Shown: positions 1-8,337, counted from the first letter of the stretch. The stretch: DNA of 64,000 bases from Nocardia sp. NBC_01730 (GCF_035920445.1 NZ_CP109162.1:7378001-7442000); one strand, 5' to 3'. Numbers and translations: made by a program. The notes: generated by a model not told the origin, from the sequence alone.

Positions 1-395
1 TCGGGCAGCCGGAGATCAAGCTCGGCGTCATCCCCGGAATCGGCGGCTCACAGCGCCTGACTCGCGCGATCGGCAAGGCCAAGGCGATGGATCTGGTGCT
101 CACCGGGCGCAATATGGACGCCGAGGAGGCGGAGCGCGCCGGGCTTGTCTCGCGTGTCGTGCCCGCAGCCGAGTTGCTCGACACCGCGCTCGAGGTCGCC
201 GAGACGATCTCGTCGATGTCGCTGCCGGTCACGATGATCGCGAAGGAGGCGGTGAACCGCTCCTTCGAGACCACGCTGGCCGAGGGGCTGCGCTTCGAAC
301 GCCGGGTCTTCCACTCGCTCTTCGCGATCGAAGACCAGAAGGAAGGCATGAGCGCCTTCGTGGAGAAGCGTCCGGCGAAGTTCACCAACCGCTGA
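1..395 (+). CDS. Enoyl-CoA hydratase/isomerase family protein, C-terminal part
   Basis: The gene enters from the left edge, and codons are in phase from base 3. The visible part begins [19 protein letters not shown], the crotonase-fold segment that carries the second catalytic glutamate region and the GxGG turn. It continues with the [18 protein letters not shown] segment that follows it in enoyl-CoA hydratases, and ends at residues PAKFTNR. Family knowledge: these enzymes hydrate trans-2-enoyl-CoA in beta-oxidation and are highly paralogous in mycolic-acid actinobacteria. The first half, with the oxyanion-hole residues, lies outside the window, so substrate chain length cannot be judged. The crotonase assignment is safe; isomerase or another crotonase activity remains possible. 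Confidence 0.9.
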   Translation, partial: GQPEIKLGVIPGIGGSQRLTRAIGKAKAMDLVLTGRNMDAEEAERAGLVSRVVPAAELLDTALEVAETISSMSLPVTMIAKEAVNRSFETTLAEGLRFERRVFHSLFAIEDQKEGMSAFVEKRPAKFTNR

Positions 396-426
396 GTCGG
401 ATGTGCTGAGCCGTGTCGGCTCATAG

Positions 427-1470
427 TTATCCGAAGGGCGTGGGGGTGGGAGCGATGATTTCGACCGGCGTCGGCGCGCCTTCCTCCGGCCTGGTCGAGC
501 CCTTGTTCGTGGCGAGCAGACCGGCGATGGTGGCGCAGAGGGCGACGGTGACCGCGACCGCCGCGATGAGTTTGCGGCGGTTGACGGTGGCCGGAACCAG
601 CGTGGCGCCGCAGCGGGCCCTGGCCATTCGGACATCGCCGCTCGGTCGTTCGGCGGCCAACAGGACGGCGCCACGCGCCGAGATGTAGTCCGGCTCCGGG
701 TCGTAGATGATCGGGAGATCGACCAGCTCGGCCAGTTCCTCGCGGATGCTGGGGTTTCGGGTGCAGCCGCCGAGTAGCACCATGGCCTCGGGCCGGACCC
801 CGGCCTCCTCGATGATCTGGCGCACGAAGGACGCCGAGTGATGGATGCCCGCCGCGCACAGTTCGGCGAGGTCGCTGCGGGTCAACACAACCCGGCCGCC
901 GGTGCTGGTGTCGATGGCCGTGACCACTCTGGCGCTGCTCAGTTCCTCGCGGTGGTGTCGGCTGGTCGGCTTGTCGGTGAGCACGCCGCCGCGGGCGAGC
1001 CGCCAGCGCAGCAGCGCGTCGTAGCCGTCGCCGCCGAGCACCGTGCTCCGCTTGCTGGACAGGATTGTGTCGGTGCGGCAGTGGGCGTGGGTGATGGTCA
1101 GCCCGGAGCTGCCCAGGTCGTACAGGATCACCGAACCGCTGTCCGGGAGTTGCCCGGTGAAGCGGAGATAGCGCAGCTGGGCGAGCGGTTCGTCGACGAT
1201 GGTGACCCGCCTGCCGTCGGCGCCCGCCCGGATCGTGTCGGCATGCAGCGGACAACGGCAGGTCACGGCCATTACGGAGATCAACTCGTCGCGCCGGTCG
1301 GCGGCGCCGTTCATCTGGCGGATTGCCTCGAAGACCGGCTCATCGACGCCGCCGCCCGCGCGTCGAGGAACCTGACAGTGATCGATCGGGGGTAGATGGG
1401 GCTGATCGGAATGCGTCAGCACCGCGCGAGCGCCACCAGCGCCCGCCGATACCCCCAAGACCAGCACCAT
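427..1470 (-). CDS. Hsp70-like actin-fold ATPase with C-terminal membrane anchor
   Basis: This 347-residue protein resembles the Hsp70/actin nucleotide-binding fold. Residues about 117-125 (ILYDLGSSG) look like the phosphate-2 loop and about 230-245 (MVLLGGCTRNPSI) like the adenosine-binding loop of DnaK-type proteins. There is no peptide-binding domain. Instead a hydrophobic segment near residues 303-323 (IAAVAVTVALCATIAGLLA) and a short Pro/Thr-rich tail end the protein. Actinobacteria carry many such single-pass 'Hsp70 family' proteins of unknown role, so it is probably a membrane-tethered ATP-binding protein rather than a chaperone. The N-terminus (MVLVLGVSAGAGGARAVL) fits the phosphate-1 hairpin. 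It lies downstream of the MarR gene on the same strand, but repeats separate them, so an operon is uncertain. Confidence 0.7.
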   Translation of the reverse strand: MVLVLGVSAGAGGARAVLTHSDQPHLPPIDHCQVPRRAGGGVDEPVFEAIRQMNGAADRRDELISVMAVTCRCPLHADTIRAGADGRRVTIVDEPLAQLRYLRFTGQLPDSGSVILYDLGSSGLTITHAHCRTDTILSSKRSTVLGGDGYDALLRWRLARGGVLTDKPTSRHHREELSSARVVTAIDTSTGGRVVLTRSDLAELCAAGIHHSASFVRQIIEEAGVRPEAMVLLGGCTRNPSIREELAELVDLPIIYDPEPDYISARGAVLLAAERPSGDVRMARARCGATLVPATVNRRKLIAAVAVTVALCATIAGLLATNKGSTRPEEGAPTPVEIIAPTPTPFG

Positions 1471-1574
1471 GAATTACATGGTGGACCCTTTCGCTCTCGA
1501 TGCCAAGACGGCGTGCCCGGCAATTCGCTAGTTGGATGCCCGGCCGTCACTTCTCGGTCGCACCATCGCAGTAC

Positions 1575-1703
1575 GCGGCCTCGCCTTCGTTCGGCCCGGC
1601 GCGGGGCTACGGACAGACTTCGTCCGGCTGCGCTGAAAGTGCGCTGCCTCGGTCGACGTTCGGCCCGGCGCGAGGCTACGGACGGGCTTCGTCCGGCCAC
1701 GCC
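1575..1703. repeat. Two diverged copies of a ~65-bp GC-rich intergenic repeat
   Basis: Two adjacent units (about 1575-1640 and 1641-1703) share TTCGGCCCGGCGCG, GGGCTACGGAC and CTTCGTCCGGC with the three better-conserved units at 2501-2708. Each unit contains a short hairpin, GGA-CTTCG-TCC or a variant. They fill most of the 260-bp gap between the Hsp70-like gene and the MarR gene. No coding capacity is convincing. Confidence 0.75.
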
Positions 1704-1730
1704 CACTATGCGACCGACCGGTATGGCGTC

Positions 1731-2282
1731 TCATTCCGCGCCGGTTGCCGACCAGCGCGCTGTCCCTTCGCCGGTGTCGAAATCGCCCGCAGCGTGGCGG
1801 AATTCCGCTAACAGTTGCAGCAGGGTGTGTAGCCGATTCGGCGGGAGCCCGGGTACCGCGAAGACCCTGGTGTTGAGATCCTCGGTTGCCTTCGCCACCA
1901 ATTCCCTTCCGGCATCGGTGATCTCGATCAAGGTCGCGCGCCGGTCGCTGGGGTGTGGCACCCGCTCGACGAGCTTCGCGGCCTCCAGGCGGTCGACGGT
2001 GTTGGTCACGCTGGTCGGGTGCACCTGCAATCGTGCGCTGGCCTTTGCCATCGGCAGTGTGCCGGTCTTGCTGAAGGCGAGCAGCATGAGCAGCTCGTAG
2101 CGGGAGAAGGTCAGGCCGGTCGGTTTCAGTGCCTCGTCGACCCGCGCCATGACAATTTGCTGAGCCCGTACGAGGGATGTCACCGCGGCCATGCCATCGG
2201 CGACGTCCCCCCAGCCGTGGCCGACCCACTGACGGTGGGCCTCCTCGATCGGGTCGAGTGGAAGCGGGCGTGGCCGAGACAT
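1731..2282 (-). CDS. MarR family transcriptional regulator
   Basis: This 183-residue winged-helix regulator shows the MarR core. The first helices are followed by GLTFSRYELLMLLAFSKTG, a recognition-helix region (LQVHPTSVTNTVDRLEAAKL) and the wing signature PSDRRATLIEITDAGREL at roughly residues 115-135. Family proteins bind palindromes as dimers and usually respond to small phenolic or lipophilic ligands. No obvious target enzyme is adjacent: upstream is tRNA-Cys and downstream the Hsp70-like gene, both separated by non-coding DNA. The ATG start at 2282 leaves a usual 45-50 residue dimerisation arm. The ligand is unknown. Confidence 0.88.
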   Translation of the reverse strand: MSRPRPLPLDPIEEAHRQWVGHGWGDVADGMAAVTSLVRAQQIVMARVDEALKPTGLTFSRYELLMLLAFSKTGTLPMAKASARLQVHPTSVTNTVDRLEAAKLVERVPHPSDRRATLIEITDAGRELVAKATEDLNTRVFAVPGLPPNRLHTLLQLLAEFRHAAGDFDTGEGTARWSATGAE

Positions 2283-2396
2283 GTTTCGATCATTCCATGC
2301 GAGCGCGCACCGGTCAGGGACATCCAGTGTGGCTTCGGATCACCGTGAGCACAACGCTATGCGGCGCCGGTCGCAGCGGACATTATCTATGTCGAG

Positions 2397-2468
2397 GCGG
2401 GCGTGGCTGAGTGGTTGAGGCAACGGTCTGCAAAGCCGTTTACGCGGGTTCGATTCCCGCCGCTCGCT
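2397..2468 (+). tRNA. tRNA-Cys (GCA)
   Basis: A 72-nt cloverleaf can be drawn by hand. The acceptor stem GCGGGCG pairs with CGCTCGC (one G-T), then a 3-bp D stem, the anticodon stem ACGGT/GCCGT around CTGCAAA, and the T arm GCGGG-TTCGATT-CCCGC. The anticodon GCA (2430-2432) reads Cys codons. CCA is not encoded. Confidence 0.93.
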
Positions 2469-2500
2469 CAAATGGTGTCGGGGAAGGCGGGGCTGGCCAG

Positions 2501-2708
2501 GCGGCTGCCTCGCCTTCGCTCGGCCCGGCGCGGGGCTATGGGCGGACTTCGTCCGGCTGCGCTGAAAGTGCGGCTGCCTCAGCCTTCGCTCGGCCCGGCG
2601 CGGGGCTATGGGCGGACTTCGTCCGGCTGCGCTGAAAGTGCGGCTGCCTCGCCTTCGCTCGGCCCGGCGCGGGGCTATGGGCGGACTTCGTCCGGCTGCG
2701 CCCTTATT
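2501..2708. repeat. Three tandem ~69-bp repeats overlapping the end of the iron-transporter ATPase gene
   Basis: Units at 2501-2569, 2570-2639 and 2640-2708 are nearly identical; unit 2 has one extra base and unit 3 diverges at its last few bases. Each carries CTTCGCTCGGCCCGGCGCGG and GCGGACTTCGTCCGGCTGCG, with a small GGA-CTTCG-TCC hairpin. The stop codon of the convergent ABC-transporter ATPase gene (2675) lies inside unit 3, so its last ~11 codons are repeat-derived. The family also occurs at 1575-1703. Confidence 0.9.
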
Positions 2709-3757
2709 GCGGCGGCGCTCGGTTCGGTGTACGCCACCGCCGACCCGAGCACCTCGAGACGCACCCGCTGTCCCACGGTGGGCGCGGCAACGCTCGCCCG
2801 GCGCACCCGCACCGGGTCGGCATGGCCGTCCAGATCGATCGTCAGCATCACGTCGGCGCCGCGGAACTCGACGTCGCGAACTATGCCGCCGTCCGGCTCG
2901 CCATCCGAGAGCGCATGTGCGACAAGCTGTTCCGGCCGCATCATGATGGTCGCCTGCCCGGCGGGGGCGGATTCCTGCACCGGGATCCGTCCGAGCACGC
3001 ACTTGGCTATGTTGGCCTCGACCACTCCGTCGAGCAGCACGCAGTCGCCGAGGAAGCGGGCGGTGAACAGGTCTTTCGGCGCGGCGTAGACCTCCTCCGG
3101 CGCGCCGACCTGGGTGAATCGTCCCTCGCGCATCACGGCGACTTGCTGGGCGAAACTCAGCGCTTCCTCCTGGTCGTGGGTCACCAGGATGCTGGTCATC
3201 CCTGCCGCGCGCAGCGTGTCGGCCACGGTCTGCCGGGTCGCCGCGCGCAGGCCCGCGTCGAGCGCGCTGAACGGCTCGTCCAGCAGCATCACGTCTGGCT
3301 TGCGGGCCAGCGCGCGGGCCAGGGCGACACGCTGCTGCTGGCCGCCGGAGAGCTGGTGTGGCCGCCGGTCGGCGTAGGACGGGTCGAGCGACACCATCTC
3401 CAGCAGTTCGTGCACCCGATGGTGGCCGCGGCGACGCAGGCCGCGCAGGCCATAGGCGATGTTCTGACCGACGGTCAGATGCGGGAACAGTGCACCGTCC
3501 TGTGCGACGTAGCCGATGTTGCGCCGCTGCGGCGGCACCGAGAAATGTTCGCCGACAACGATTTCCGATCCAATCGAGACCGAACCCGCATCCGGGGACT
3601 CGAATCCGGCGATGACCCGCAGCAGCGTGGTCTTGCCGCAGCCGGACGAGCCGACCACGGCGGTCGCGCTGCGGTCGGGCACATCGAGGGTGATCCCGCC
3701 GAGTACCCGGGTGTGGCCGAACGTCTTCGACACATCGGCGACGACAAGCCGACTCAT
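2675..3757 (-). CDS. fbpC: Ferric iron ABC transporter, ATP-binding protein (FbpC type)
   Basis: This 360-residue ATPase has all ABC motifs: Walker A GSSGCGKTT (about residues 36-44), Q-loop, signature LSGGQ (136-140), Walker B VMLLDEP (156-162) and the H-loop ILVTHDQEE (about 193). A TOBE-like C-terminal domain of about 120 residues follows, as in the CUT/Fbp class of binding-protein-dependent importers. It overlaps the upstream permease gene by 4 bases and completes a substrate-binding protein-permease-ATPase operon. It powers uptake, presumably of Fe(III), across the membrane. The last residues (AQPDEVRP) are encoded by an invading intergenic repeat, so the native C-terminus may have been slightly longer or different. 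Confidence 0.9.
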   Translation of the reverse strand: MSRLVVADVSKTFGHTRVLGGITLDVPDRSATAVVGSSGCGKTTLLRVIAGFESPDAGSVSIGSEIVVGEHFSVPPQRRNIGYVAQDGALFPHLTVGQNIAYGLRGLRRRGHHRVHELLEMVSLDPSYADRRPHQLSGGQQQRVALARALARKPDVMLLDEPFSALDAGLRAATRQTVADTLRAAGMTSILVTHDQEEALSFAQQVAVMREGRFTQVGAPEEVYAAPKDLFTARFLGDCVLLDGVVEANIAKCVLGRIPVQESAPAGQATIMMRPEQLVAHALSDGEPDGGIVRDVEFRGADVMLTIDLDGHADPVRVRRASVAAPTVGQRVRLEVLGSAVAYTEPSAAAIRAQPDEVRP

Positions 3758-5307
3758 ATCCCAGCCGCCTTCCGGGAGTGGGTGAACAGCAGATACGTCA
3801 CCGGTACCGCGGCGACGATCATGATCAGGGCGTACGGCGCGGCGGCCGCGTAGTCCAATTCGCCCGACAGCGCCCAGAACCGCATCGCCAGCGTGCGAGT
3901 TCCGTTGGGCGCGAGCAGCAGTGTGGCGGTCAACTCGGTCGCCACGGCGACGAACACCAGCGCGGCCGCGGCGGCCGCGGCGGGCGCGGTGAGTCGCAGG
4001 GTGACCAGAAAGAAGGTGGCGGGTCCCGACTTACCCAGCGCGCGGGATGCCTCCTCCAGGCCCACCGGCACCTGGGCGAGCCCGGCCCGCACGCCGACCA
4101 GTGCCCGAGGCAGGAATAGCAGCACATAAGCCGCGATTACCATGCTCACCGTCTGGTAGAGCGGCGGTGCCCAGCGGATGGTCACCGTCACCATGGCCAG
4201 CGCGATCACGATGCCGGGCAGCGAACTGGTGATGTAGTTGGCGCCCTCGATGATCCGCGCGAACGCCGAGGTGGAGCGAACCGCGATCCAGGCGACCGGG
4301 AACGCACACAGCGTGGTGAGCAGCGCGGCGGTCAGCGCGAGCCCGACCGTCTGCGCCAGCGACATGCCGATCTCGGTGAAATCCCAGACCGCCGCGCCGC
4401 CGATGCGCAACCAGCGTCCGATGGTCCACAGTGGGACGCCGAGCGCGGCAGCCGTCACCGCGACGAGCCCGGCAAGGACAGGTATCGCGCCGATTCCCAA
4501 CTGGATCCGGGTCGCGGCGCGCGGCGCCCCGCCGCCGATGCGCGCATAGTGGGCCCGGCCGCGCAGTGTGGCCTCGGCCGCCAGGAGCGCCAGACAGCAC
4601 AGCACGAGAACTCCGGCGAGCATGCTGCCCGCCGCACCGGCGAAGCTGGACTGATACTGCTCGAAGATGGCCGTGGTGAAGGTGTCGAACCGGACCATCA
4701 CGAAGGCGCCGTACTCGGCGAGCAGATGCAGCGCGATCAGCAGGCCGCCGCCGAGAATGGCCAATCGCAACTGCGGCAGCACGATTCGCGCGAACACCGC
4801 CACCGGACCGGAGCCCAGCGCCCGCGCCGACTCTTCCACCGCGGGATCCGGGCGGCGCAGCGTGGCCGCCGCGGGTAGGTACACCAGGGGGAAATAGGAC
4901 ATCGTGGCGATCACCACGCCGGCCCAGAGGCCGTGCATGGTGGGGAAGGCGCTGACCCAGGCGTAGCTGTTGACAAACGCGGGTACCGCGAGCGGCGCCG
5001 CGAAAACCGGCCCCCACCAGGATTTCCCGGGAACGTCGGTGCGTTCGACCACCCAGGCCAGCCCGACACCGAGCACCACGCAGATCGGTACGGTGCACAC
5101 CACCAGGCCGACCGTATTGCGCAGCAGCTCACCGACTCTCGGGCGGAACACCAGCTCGGCAGTCTGATCGAGGCCGGTGGAGAAGACCGTCGACACGATA
5201 TAGCCCAGCGGCACGAACGTCGCCGCAACCAGCAGCAGGGCGACGATCGTGACCAAGGGCCCCGGCCTGCCGATCCGGGGCGCAGCGACAACGGTCCGGA
5301 GTGCCAC
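3754..5307 (-). CDS. fbpB: Ferric iron ABC transporter permease (FbpB type)
   Basis: This is a 517-residue protein made of two homologous permease halves, each with about six hydrophobic segments and an EAA-type cytoplasmic loop (EESARALGSGPVAVFARIVL in the first half, EEASRALGKSGPATFFLVTL in the second). That fused architecture is typical of Fe(III) FbpB/SfuB permeases rather than sugar or amino-acid systems. I place the start at GTG 5307, two bases after the stop of the binding-protein gene; longer readings upstream only run out of frame through that gene. The 3' end overlaps the ATPase start (ATGA), which suggests translational coupling. Confidence 0.9.
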   Translation of the reverse strand: MALRTVVAAPRIGRPGPLVTIVALLLVAATFVPLGYIVSTVFSTGLDQTAELVFRPRVGELLRNTVGLVVCTVPICVVLGVGLAWVVERTDVPGKSWWGPVFAAPLAVPAFVNSYAWVSAFPTMHGLWAGVVIATMSYFPLVYLPAAATLRRPDPAVEESARALGSGPVAVFARIVLPQLRLAILGGGLLIALHLLAEYGAFVMVRFDTFTTAIFEQYQSSFAGAAGSMLAGVLVLCCLALLAAEATLRGRAHYARIGGGAPRAATRIQLGIGAIPVLAGLVAVTAAALGVPLWTIGRWLRIGGAAVWDFTEIGMSLAQTVGLALTAALLTTLCAFPVAWIAVRSTSAFARIIEGANYITSSLPGIVIALAMVTVTIRWAPPLYQTVSMVIAAYVLLFLPRALVGVRAGLAQVPVGLEEASRALGKSGPATFFLVTLRLTAPAAAAAAALVFVAVATELTATLLLAPNGTRTLAMRFWALSGELDYAAAAPYALIMIVAAVPVTYLLFTHSRKAAGI

Positions 5308-5309
5308 GA

Positions 5310-6332
5310 TTACAGCAGACCGGCCTCGGTCATCAGCGCCGTGACCTTCTTGGCGTCGAGCTCGGACGGGTCGACCGCCGGCGCCTTCAGGTCGGCCAGT
5401 GGAGGAAGCGCCGGGTTGGCGGCGACATCGCTCGCGACCGGGTATTCCATCGAGGTGCCGTCGCGCAGCACCTCCTGCCCGGCCTTGCCGGTGATGAACG
5501 CCAGGAACTTCTGCGCCGTCTCCTGCTTCTTGCTCGACTTCAGCACGCCGCCGCCGGAGATGCTGACGAACGCGCCGGGGTCCTGGTTCTTGAAGTAGTG
5601 CAGCGCGGTGTCCGCGCTGCTCTCCTTGGTGTTGGCCTGATCGCGGTACCAGTAGTAGTGGTAGATGACGCCGCCGTCCGGGCTGGCGGAGTTGACCGCC
5701 TTCATAGTGGCCACGTTGTTCGGGAAGGCGGCCGCGTTCTCCTTCATACCCTTCAGCCACGCACGGGTGACGTCCTCGCCCTTCAGCGCGAGCAATCCCG
5801 CCACGATGGCCTGGAAGTCGGCGCCGGACACACCCGCACCCCAGCGGCCCTTCCACTGCGGCTGGGCCAGGTCGAGCAGCGAGGCGGGCAGCTGGTCGGC
5901 CGGGACCTTGTTCTTGTTGTAGACGAAAACCGTTGAGCGTGCCGCGATGCCGGTCCACTTGCCGGTGGAGGGGCGGTACTGCGCGGGCACCTGATCCAAG
6001 GTCTGCTTGTCCAGGTCGGCGAACAGCCCCGCGTTCTCCACCAGGGCCATGGCGGGGGAGTTCTCGGTGAGGAAGACGTCGGCTGGCGACGCCGCGCCCT
6101 CGGCGACGAGCTGGTTGCCCAATGCCGTGTCACCGCCTTGACGCAACGTCACCTTGATACCGGTCTGCTCGGTGAACGCGTCCGCCCACTCTTTGGTGAG
6201 CGATTCGTGCTGCGCGTTGTAGACCGTGATCTCGTTCGCGTCGTCCGAGGAATTCGAGCAGGCCGACAAGCTGAGCGCCGCCACCGCGACCGTCAGTCCC
6301 GCGGCGAGCGATTTCCATCTGACCGGCTTCAT
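5310..6332 (-). CDS. fbpA: Ferric iron ABC transporter substrate-binding lipoprotein (FbpA type)
   Basis: This 340-residue secreted lipoprotein has a positively charged start, a hydrophobic core and the lipobox LSAC (Cys25), followed by the type-II periplasmic-binding fold beginning EITVYNAQHE. A tyrosine-rich patch (YHYYWYRDQ, about residues 220-228) matches the position where Fbp-type ferric-binding proteins place their paired iron-coordinating tyrosines. It is the first gene of a three-gene operon with the permease and ATPase. An IdeR/DtxR-like box lies 35-53 bp upstream of the start, supporting iron-repressed expression. Thiamine or phosphonate binders share the fold, but the Tyr pattern and the operator favour iron. 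Confidence 0.9.
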   Translation of the reverse strand: MKPVRWKSLAAGLTVAVAALSLSACSNSSDDANEITVYNAQHESLTKEWADAFTEQTGIKVTLRQGGDTALGNQLVAEGAASPADVFLTENSPAMALVENAGLFADLDKQTLDQVPAQYRPSTGKWTGIAARSTVFVYNKNKVPADQLPASLLDLAQPQWKGRWGAGVSGADFQAIVAGLLALKGEDVTRAWLKGMKENAAAFPNNVATMKAVNSASPDGGVIYHYYWYRDQANTKESSADTALHYFKNQDPGAFVSISGGGVLKSSKKQETAQKFLAFITGKAGQEVLRDGTSMEYPVASDVAANPALPPLADLKAPAVDPSELDAKKVTALMTEAGLL

Positions 6333-6366
6333 CCTGATCCTTCCGACGCGCCGACATCCCTGTGCA

Positions 6367-6385
6367 TATGTTGAGGCTTACCTAA
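6367..6385 (-). promoter_or_regulatory. Predicted IdeR/DtxR iron box upstream of the iron ABC transporter
   Basis: On the minus strand the 19-mer TTAGGTAAGCCTCAACATA matches the mycobacterial IdeR consensus TTAGGTTAGCCTAACCTAA at 14 of 19 positions, including the whole left half except one base. It sits 35-53 bp before the fbpA start, where a bound repressor would cover the promoter. Its placement before an iron importer makes chance unlikely. Confidence 0.75.
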
Positions 6386-6456
6386 GCAACATACCGCGTC
6401 CGACGTGCTCGAATGGTCTCGGTCCCGCGGCGAGGCCCCCGGAGTTCTCCGGGTTG

Positions 6457-6650
6457 TCAGCTGAGGCCCGAGAAGTCGCGCAGCACGATGTGATTGCCGC
6501 GCACCGCGAGGTAATCCGGCCGTCGCAGCCCCCATGTGTCGATCGCGTGCACCGTGCGGGTGTCGCGCTCGGACGCTTCCGCAGTGAGGTCGCCCGCGAG
6601 GGCCAGGCGCTCGGCACCGCGGTCGGGCGGCGCGGATCGTCCAGCGCCGC
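6457..6650 (-). pseudogene. Decayed remnant of an unidentified gene
   Basis: The 487-bp gap 6333-6819 holds the iron box and little else intact. On the minus strand a stretch ending at 6457 reads like real protein (TVHAIDTWGLRRPDYLAVRG, ending VLRDFSGLS-stop), with normal third-position GC. Further upstream the sensible frame shifts near 6630 (LGLPPYPEVMQAAALDDP in another frame) and no start codon or RBS is found. I take it as the frameshifted 3' remnant of a lost gene. The family is not recognised. Confidence 0.4.
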
Positions 6651-6819
6651 GGCCTGCATCACCTCGGGGTAGGGCGGAAGCCCGAGGTCCTGCCTAAAGC
6701 CGGCGCAGCTCGCCGACGATCGCGCCGCTGATCTACTCGCCTAGTGCACGTCGTTGGCGAGGACTCCGGGCATGGTCCGGCCGGAAGGTCCACAGCAACT
6801 CATGTGTGGATGTATTCGG

Positions 6820-7500
6820 TCAGGTCGACCCCGGCGCGGAGCAGACCTTCCATTGGCCGTCTTCCTTCCTCAGGTGCTCGGTGGTGCTGGTATCGGAATC
6901 GGGCGTCTCACCGGGAATCGCAACCGTGAGCTTGCCGGTGATATTCGCGGTCGCGCTGCGGCCGGTGACCACGATGCCCTCGATCCTCTCGATGGTGACC
7001 GAGACCGTCGCCGCATCGAACTCCTTCTTCTGCTCCTCGGTCATCGCGTCGAACTCGGCGCGGTCGGCTGCGCACGCCTTCTCGGCCGCCGCGCGGAAGC
7101 CGTGCGCGCCGAGCACCTCGTAGAAGTCGCGGATGGCCAACTCGATTTTCTTCTCGTCCGAGCTGAGCGGGCCTTTGCCCTGCGAGGTCAGCAAAGCGCC
7201 CACGATCACCGCGCCCGCGATGACGAGCGCCACGAGCGCCACCGATCCGGCGATGAGACCGGTCCAGCTCTTCTTCGGCGGCCGAGGTGGATATCCGCCG
7301 GGCAAGCTCCCGGGCGGCGGATAGCCCGGCGGCAGGCTGCTGTTGCCCATGGGCGGCGGGTGACCCTGGCCTGGCGGCAGGCTGCCGTGGCCCATGGGCG
7401 GCGGGTTGCCGTGGCCCATGGGCGGCGGCTGGCTGGTGGGCTGCTGTTGTGGGTAGTGCGGTCGATCCTGCGGCGGCTGTCCGCCCGGCGGATAAGTCAT
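6820..7500 (-). CDS. Proline/glycine-rich single-pass membrane protein with extracytoplasmic domain
   Basis: This 226-residue protein has three parts. Residues 1-75 form a low-complexity Pro/Gly/Gln tail with repeated PPPMGHG and LPPG motifs. Residues 81-104 form one membrane helix (GLIAGSVALVALVIAGAVIVGALL). The soluble part, about 120 residues, is alpha/beta with two cysteines (KACAADR and KVCSAPG), reminiscent of the small DUF4878-like/SnoaL-like folds attached to actinobacterial membrane proteins. The Pro-rich N-terminus suggests a cytoplasmic interaction tail. The gene stands alone between two degraded regions. The specific role is unknown. Confidence 0.75.
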   Translation of the reverse strand: MTYPPGGQPPQDRPHYPQQQPTSQPPPMGHGNPPPMGHGSLPPGQGHPPPMGNSSLPPGYPPPGSLPGGYPPRPPKKSWTGLIAGSVALVALVIAGAVIVGALLTSQGKGPLSSDEKKIELAIRDFYEVLGAHGFRAAAEKACAADRAEFDAMTEEQKKEFDAATVSVTIERIEGIVVTGRSATANITGKLTVAIPGETPDSDTSTTEHLRKEDGQWKVCSAPGST

Positions 7501-7702
7501 CGTCTCGCCTCCGGTCTACCCCCGGTACCTGGCACGTTACGGCAACGGCGCGCCCGGGCGACGGGAAATGAAACACCGACTGTCGGCGTGTCGTTGCAGG
7601 TCGGGGAACAATTCGCGACTGACGCAGGCGCGCAGCGACATCGCCCACCTCGACGTGGTGCTCGAGCCGCAGATCGAGTTCTGCTGCGCCCGGCACCGCG
7701 GC

Positions 7703-7905
7703 TCACGCCTCGAGCGCAGCGTGCCACCGGGCGGTGTCGGTGTATTGGTGCAGTCGCGTGATGCGGCCGTCGACGACCTGCCAGAGGTGGACGAACCCGG
7801 CGTCGTATGCGCGCTCGGTGGCGTGTGCCGATCCGCGATAGCGTCCGGTCAACCACTACTGTGCCGTCGCTGGCCGGCGTCTGTGGCGGCCATCTCGAAG
7901 ACGTT
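7703..7905 (-). pseudogene. SnoaL-like/NTF2-fold protein remnant
   Basis: On the minus strand the frame ending at 7703 reads WLTGRYRGSA, then GFVHLWQVVDGRITRLHQYT and finally DTARWHAALEA-stop. This is the C-terminal half of a SnoaL-like/NTF2-family protein: the HLW..V.DG.ITR...YTDT signature is diagnostic. Upstream the matching segment (VFEMAATD..., DGTVV) lies in other frames, which requires at least one frameshift near 7858, and no start is present. The 471-bp interval 7501-7971 otherwise contains nothing convincing. Confidence 0.6.
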
Positions 7906-7971
7906 TTGTGACCGAGCGGTCGCGGATTCGGTTGCCTGTTGCTTGCCGTGGATGCGAGCTACGATTCGAAC

Positions 7972-8337
7972 ATGGGTTCGACAAGCGAGGAGCCGCCGCG
8001 AACCGACGGCACGCAACCGGAGCTGGTCTACCCGAACAGAGCCGGCCACTACTACCGGACGCTGACCTACCCGCCGCGACCAGTATGGGTACGACTGGAC
8101 GCGATCCTGATCCGCGATCCGGGAACCCCGCGGCATGTGAACGGCGCGGGCGTCATCATGCGCGGCGAGCGCCCCGGCACGCTGACGCACTGGCTGCCCA
8201 CCGTTGACGGCGACTGGATGGGCCGGGTGACCTACAGTGTCCAGTTCGCCGATGGCCGCCCAGATCTCCACCTGCGGGACCAACTGGTCCCCGCCTATGC
8301 CCTGCGCCCGCGACGCGTCCGGGAATCCGAGCGTTGA
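7972..8337 (+). CDS. Conserved-looking hypothetical protein, 121 aa
   Basis: I do not recognise this protein. It has no signal peptide or membrane segment. A disordered N-terminus rich in Pro/Thr/Glu (first 25 residues) is followed by a compact beta-rich region with several tryptophans (PPRPVWVRLD, LTHWLPTVDG, GDWMGRVTYS). It ends in a basic tail, RPRRVRESER. I chose ATG 7972, since an upstream GTG would add only non-conserved-looking residues. Third-position GC is normal for the window, which supports a real gene. Nothing in the neighbourhood indicates a function. Confidence 0.6.
   Translation: MGSTSEEPPRTDGTQPELVYPNRAGHYYRTLTYPPRPVWVRLDAILIRDPGTPRHVNGAGVIMRGERPGTLTHWLPTVDGDWMGRVTYSVQFADGRPDLHLRDQLVPAYALRPRRVRESER

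Noticed and set aside
2501..2708. CRISPR-like array in the 69-bp tandem repeats
   Set aside because: The units are contiguous with no unique spacers, and the same unit occurs elsewhere as an intergenic repeat.
3754..5958. A 734-codon open frame that extends the permease gene upstream through the binding-protein gene
   Set aside because: Upstream of 5307 it is an antiphase reading of fbpA, with low-complexity Gly/Arg/Gln content. The permease begins at GTG 5307 directly after the fbpA stop.
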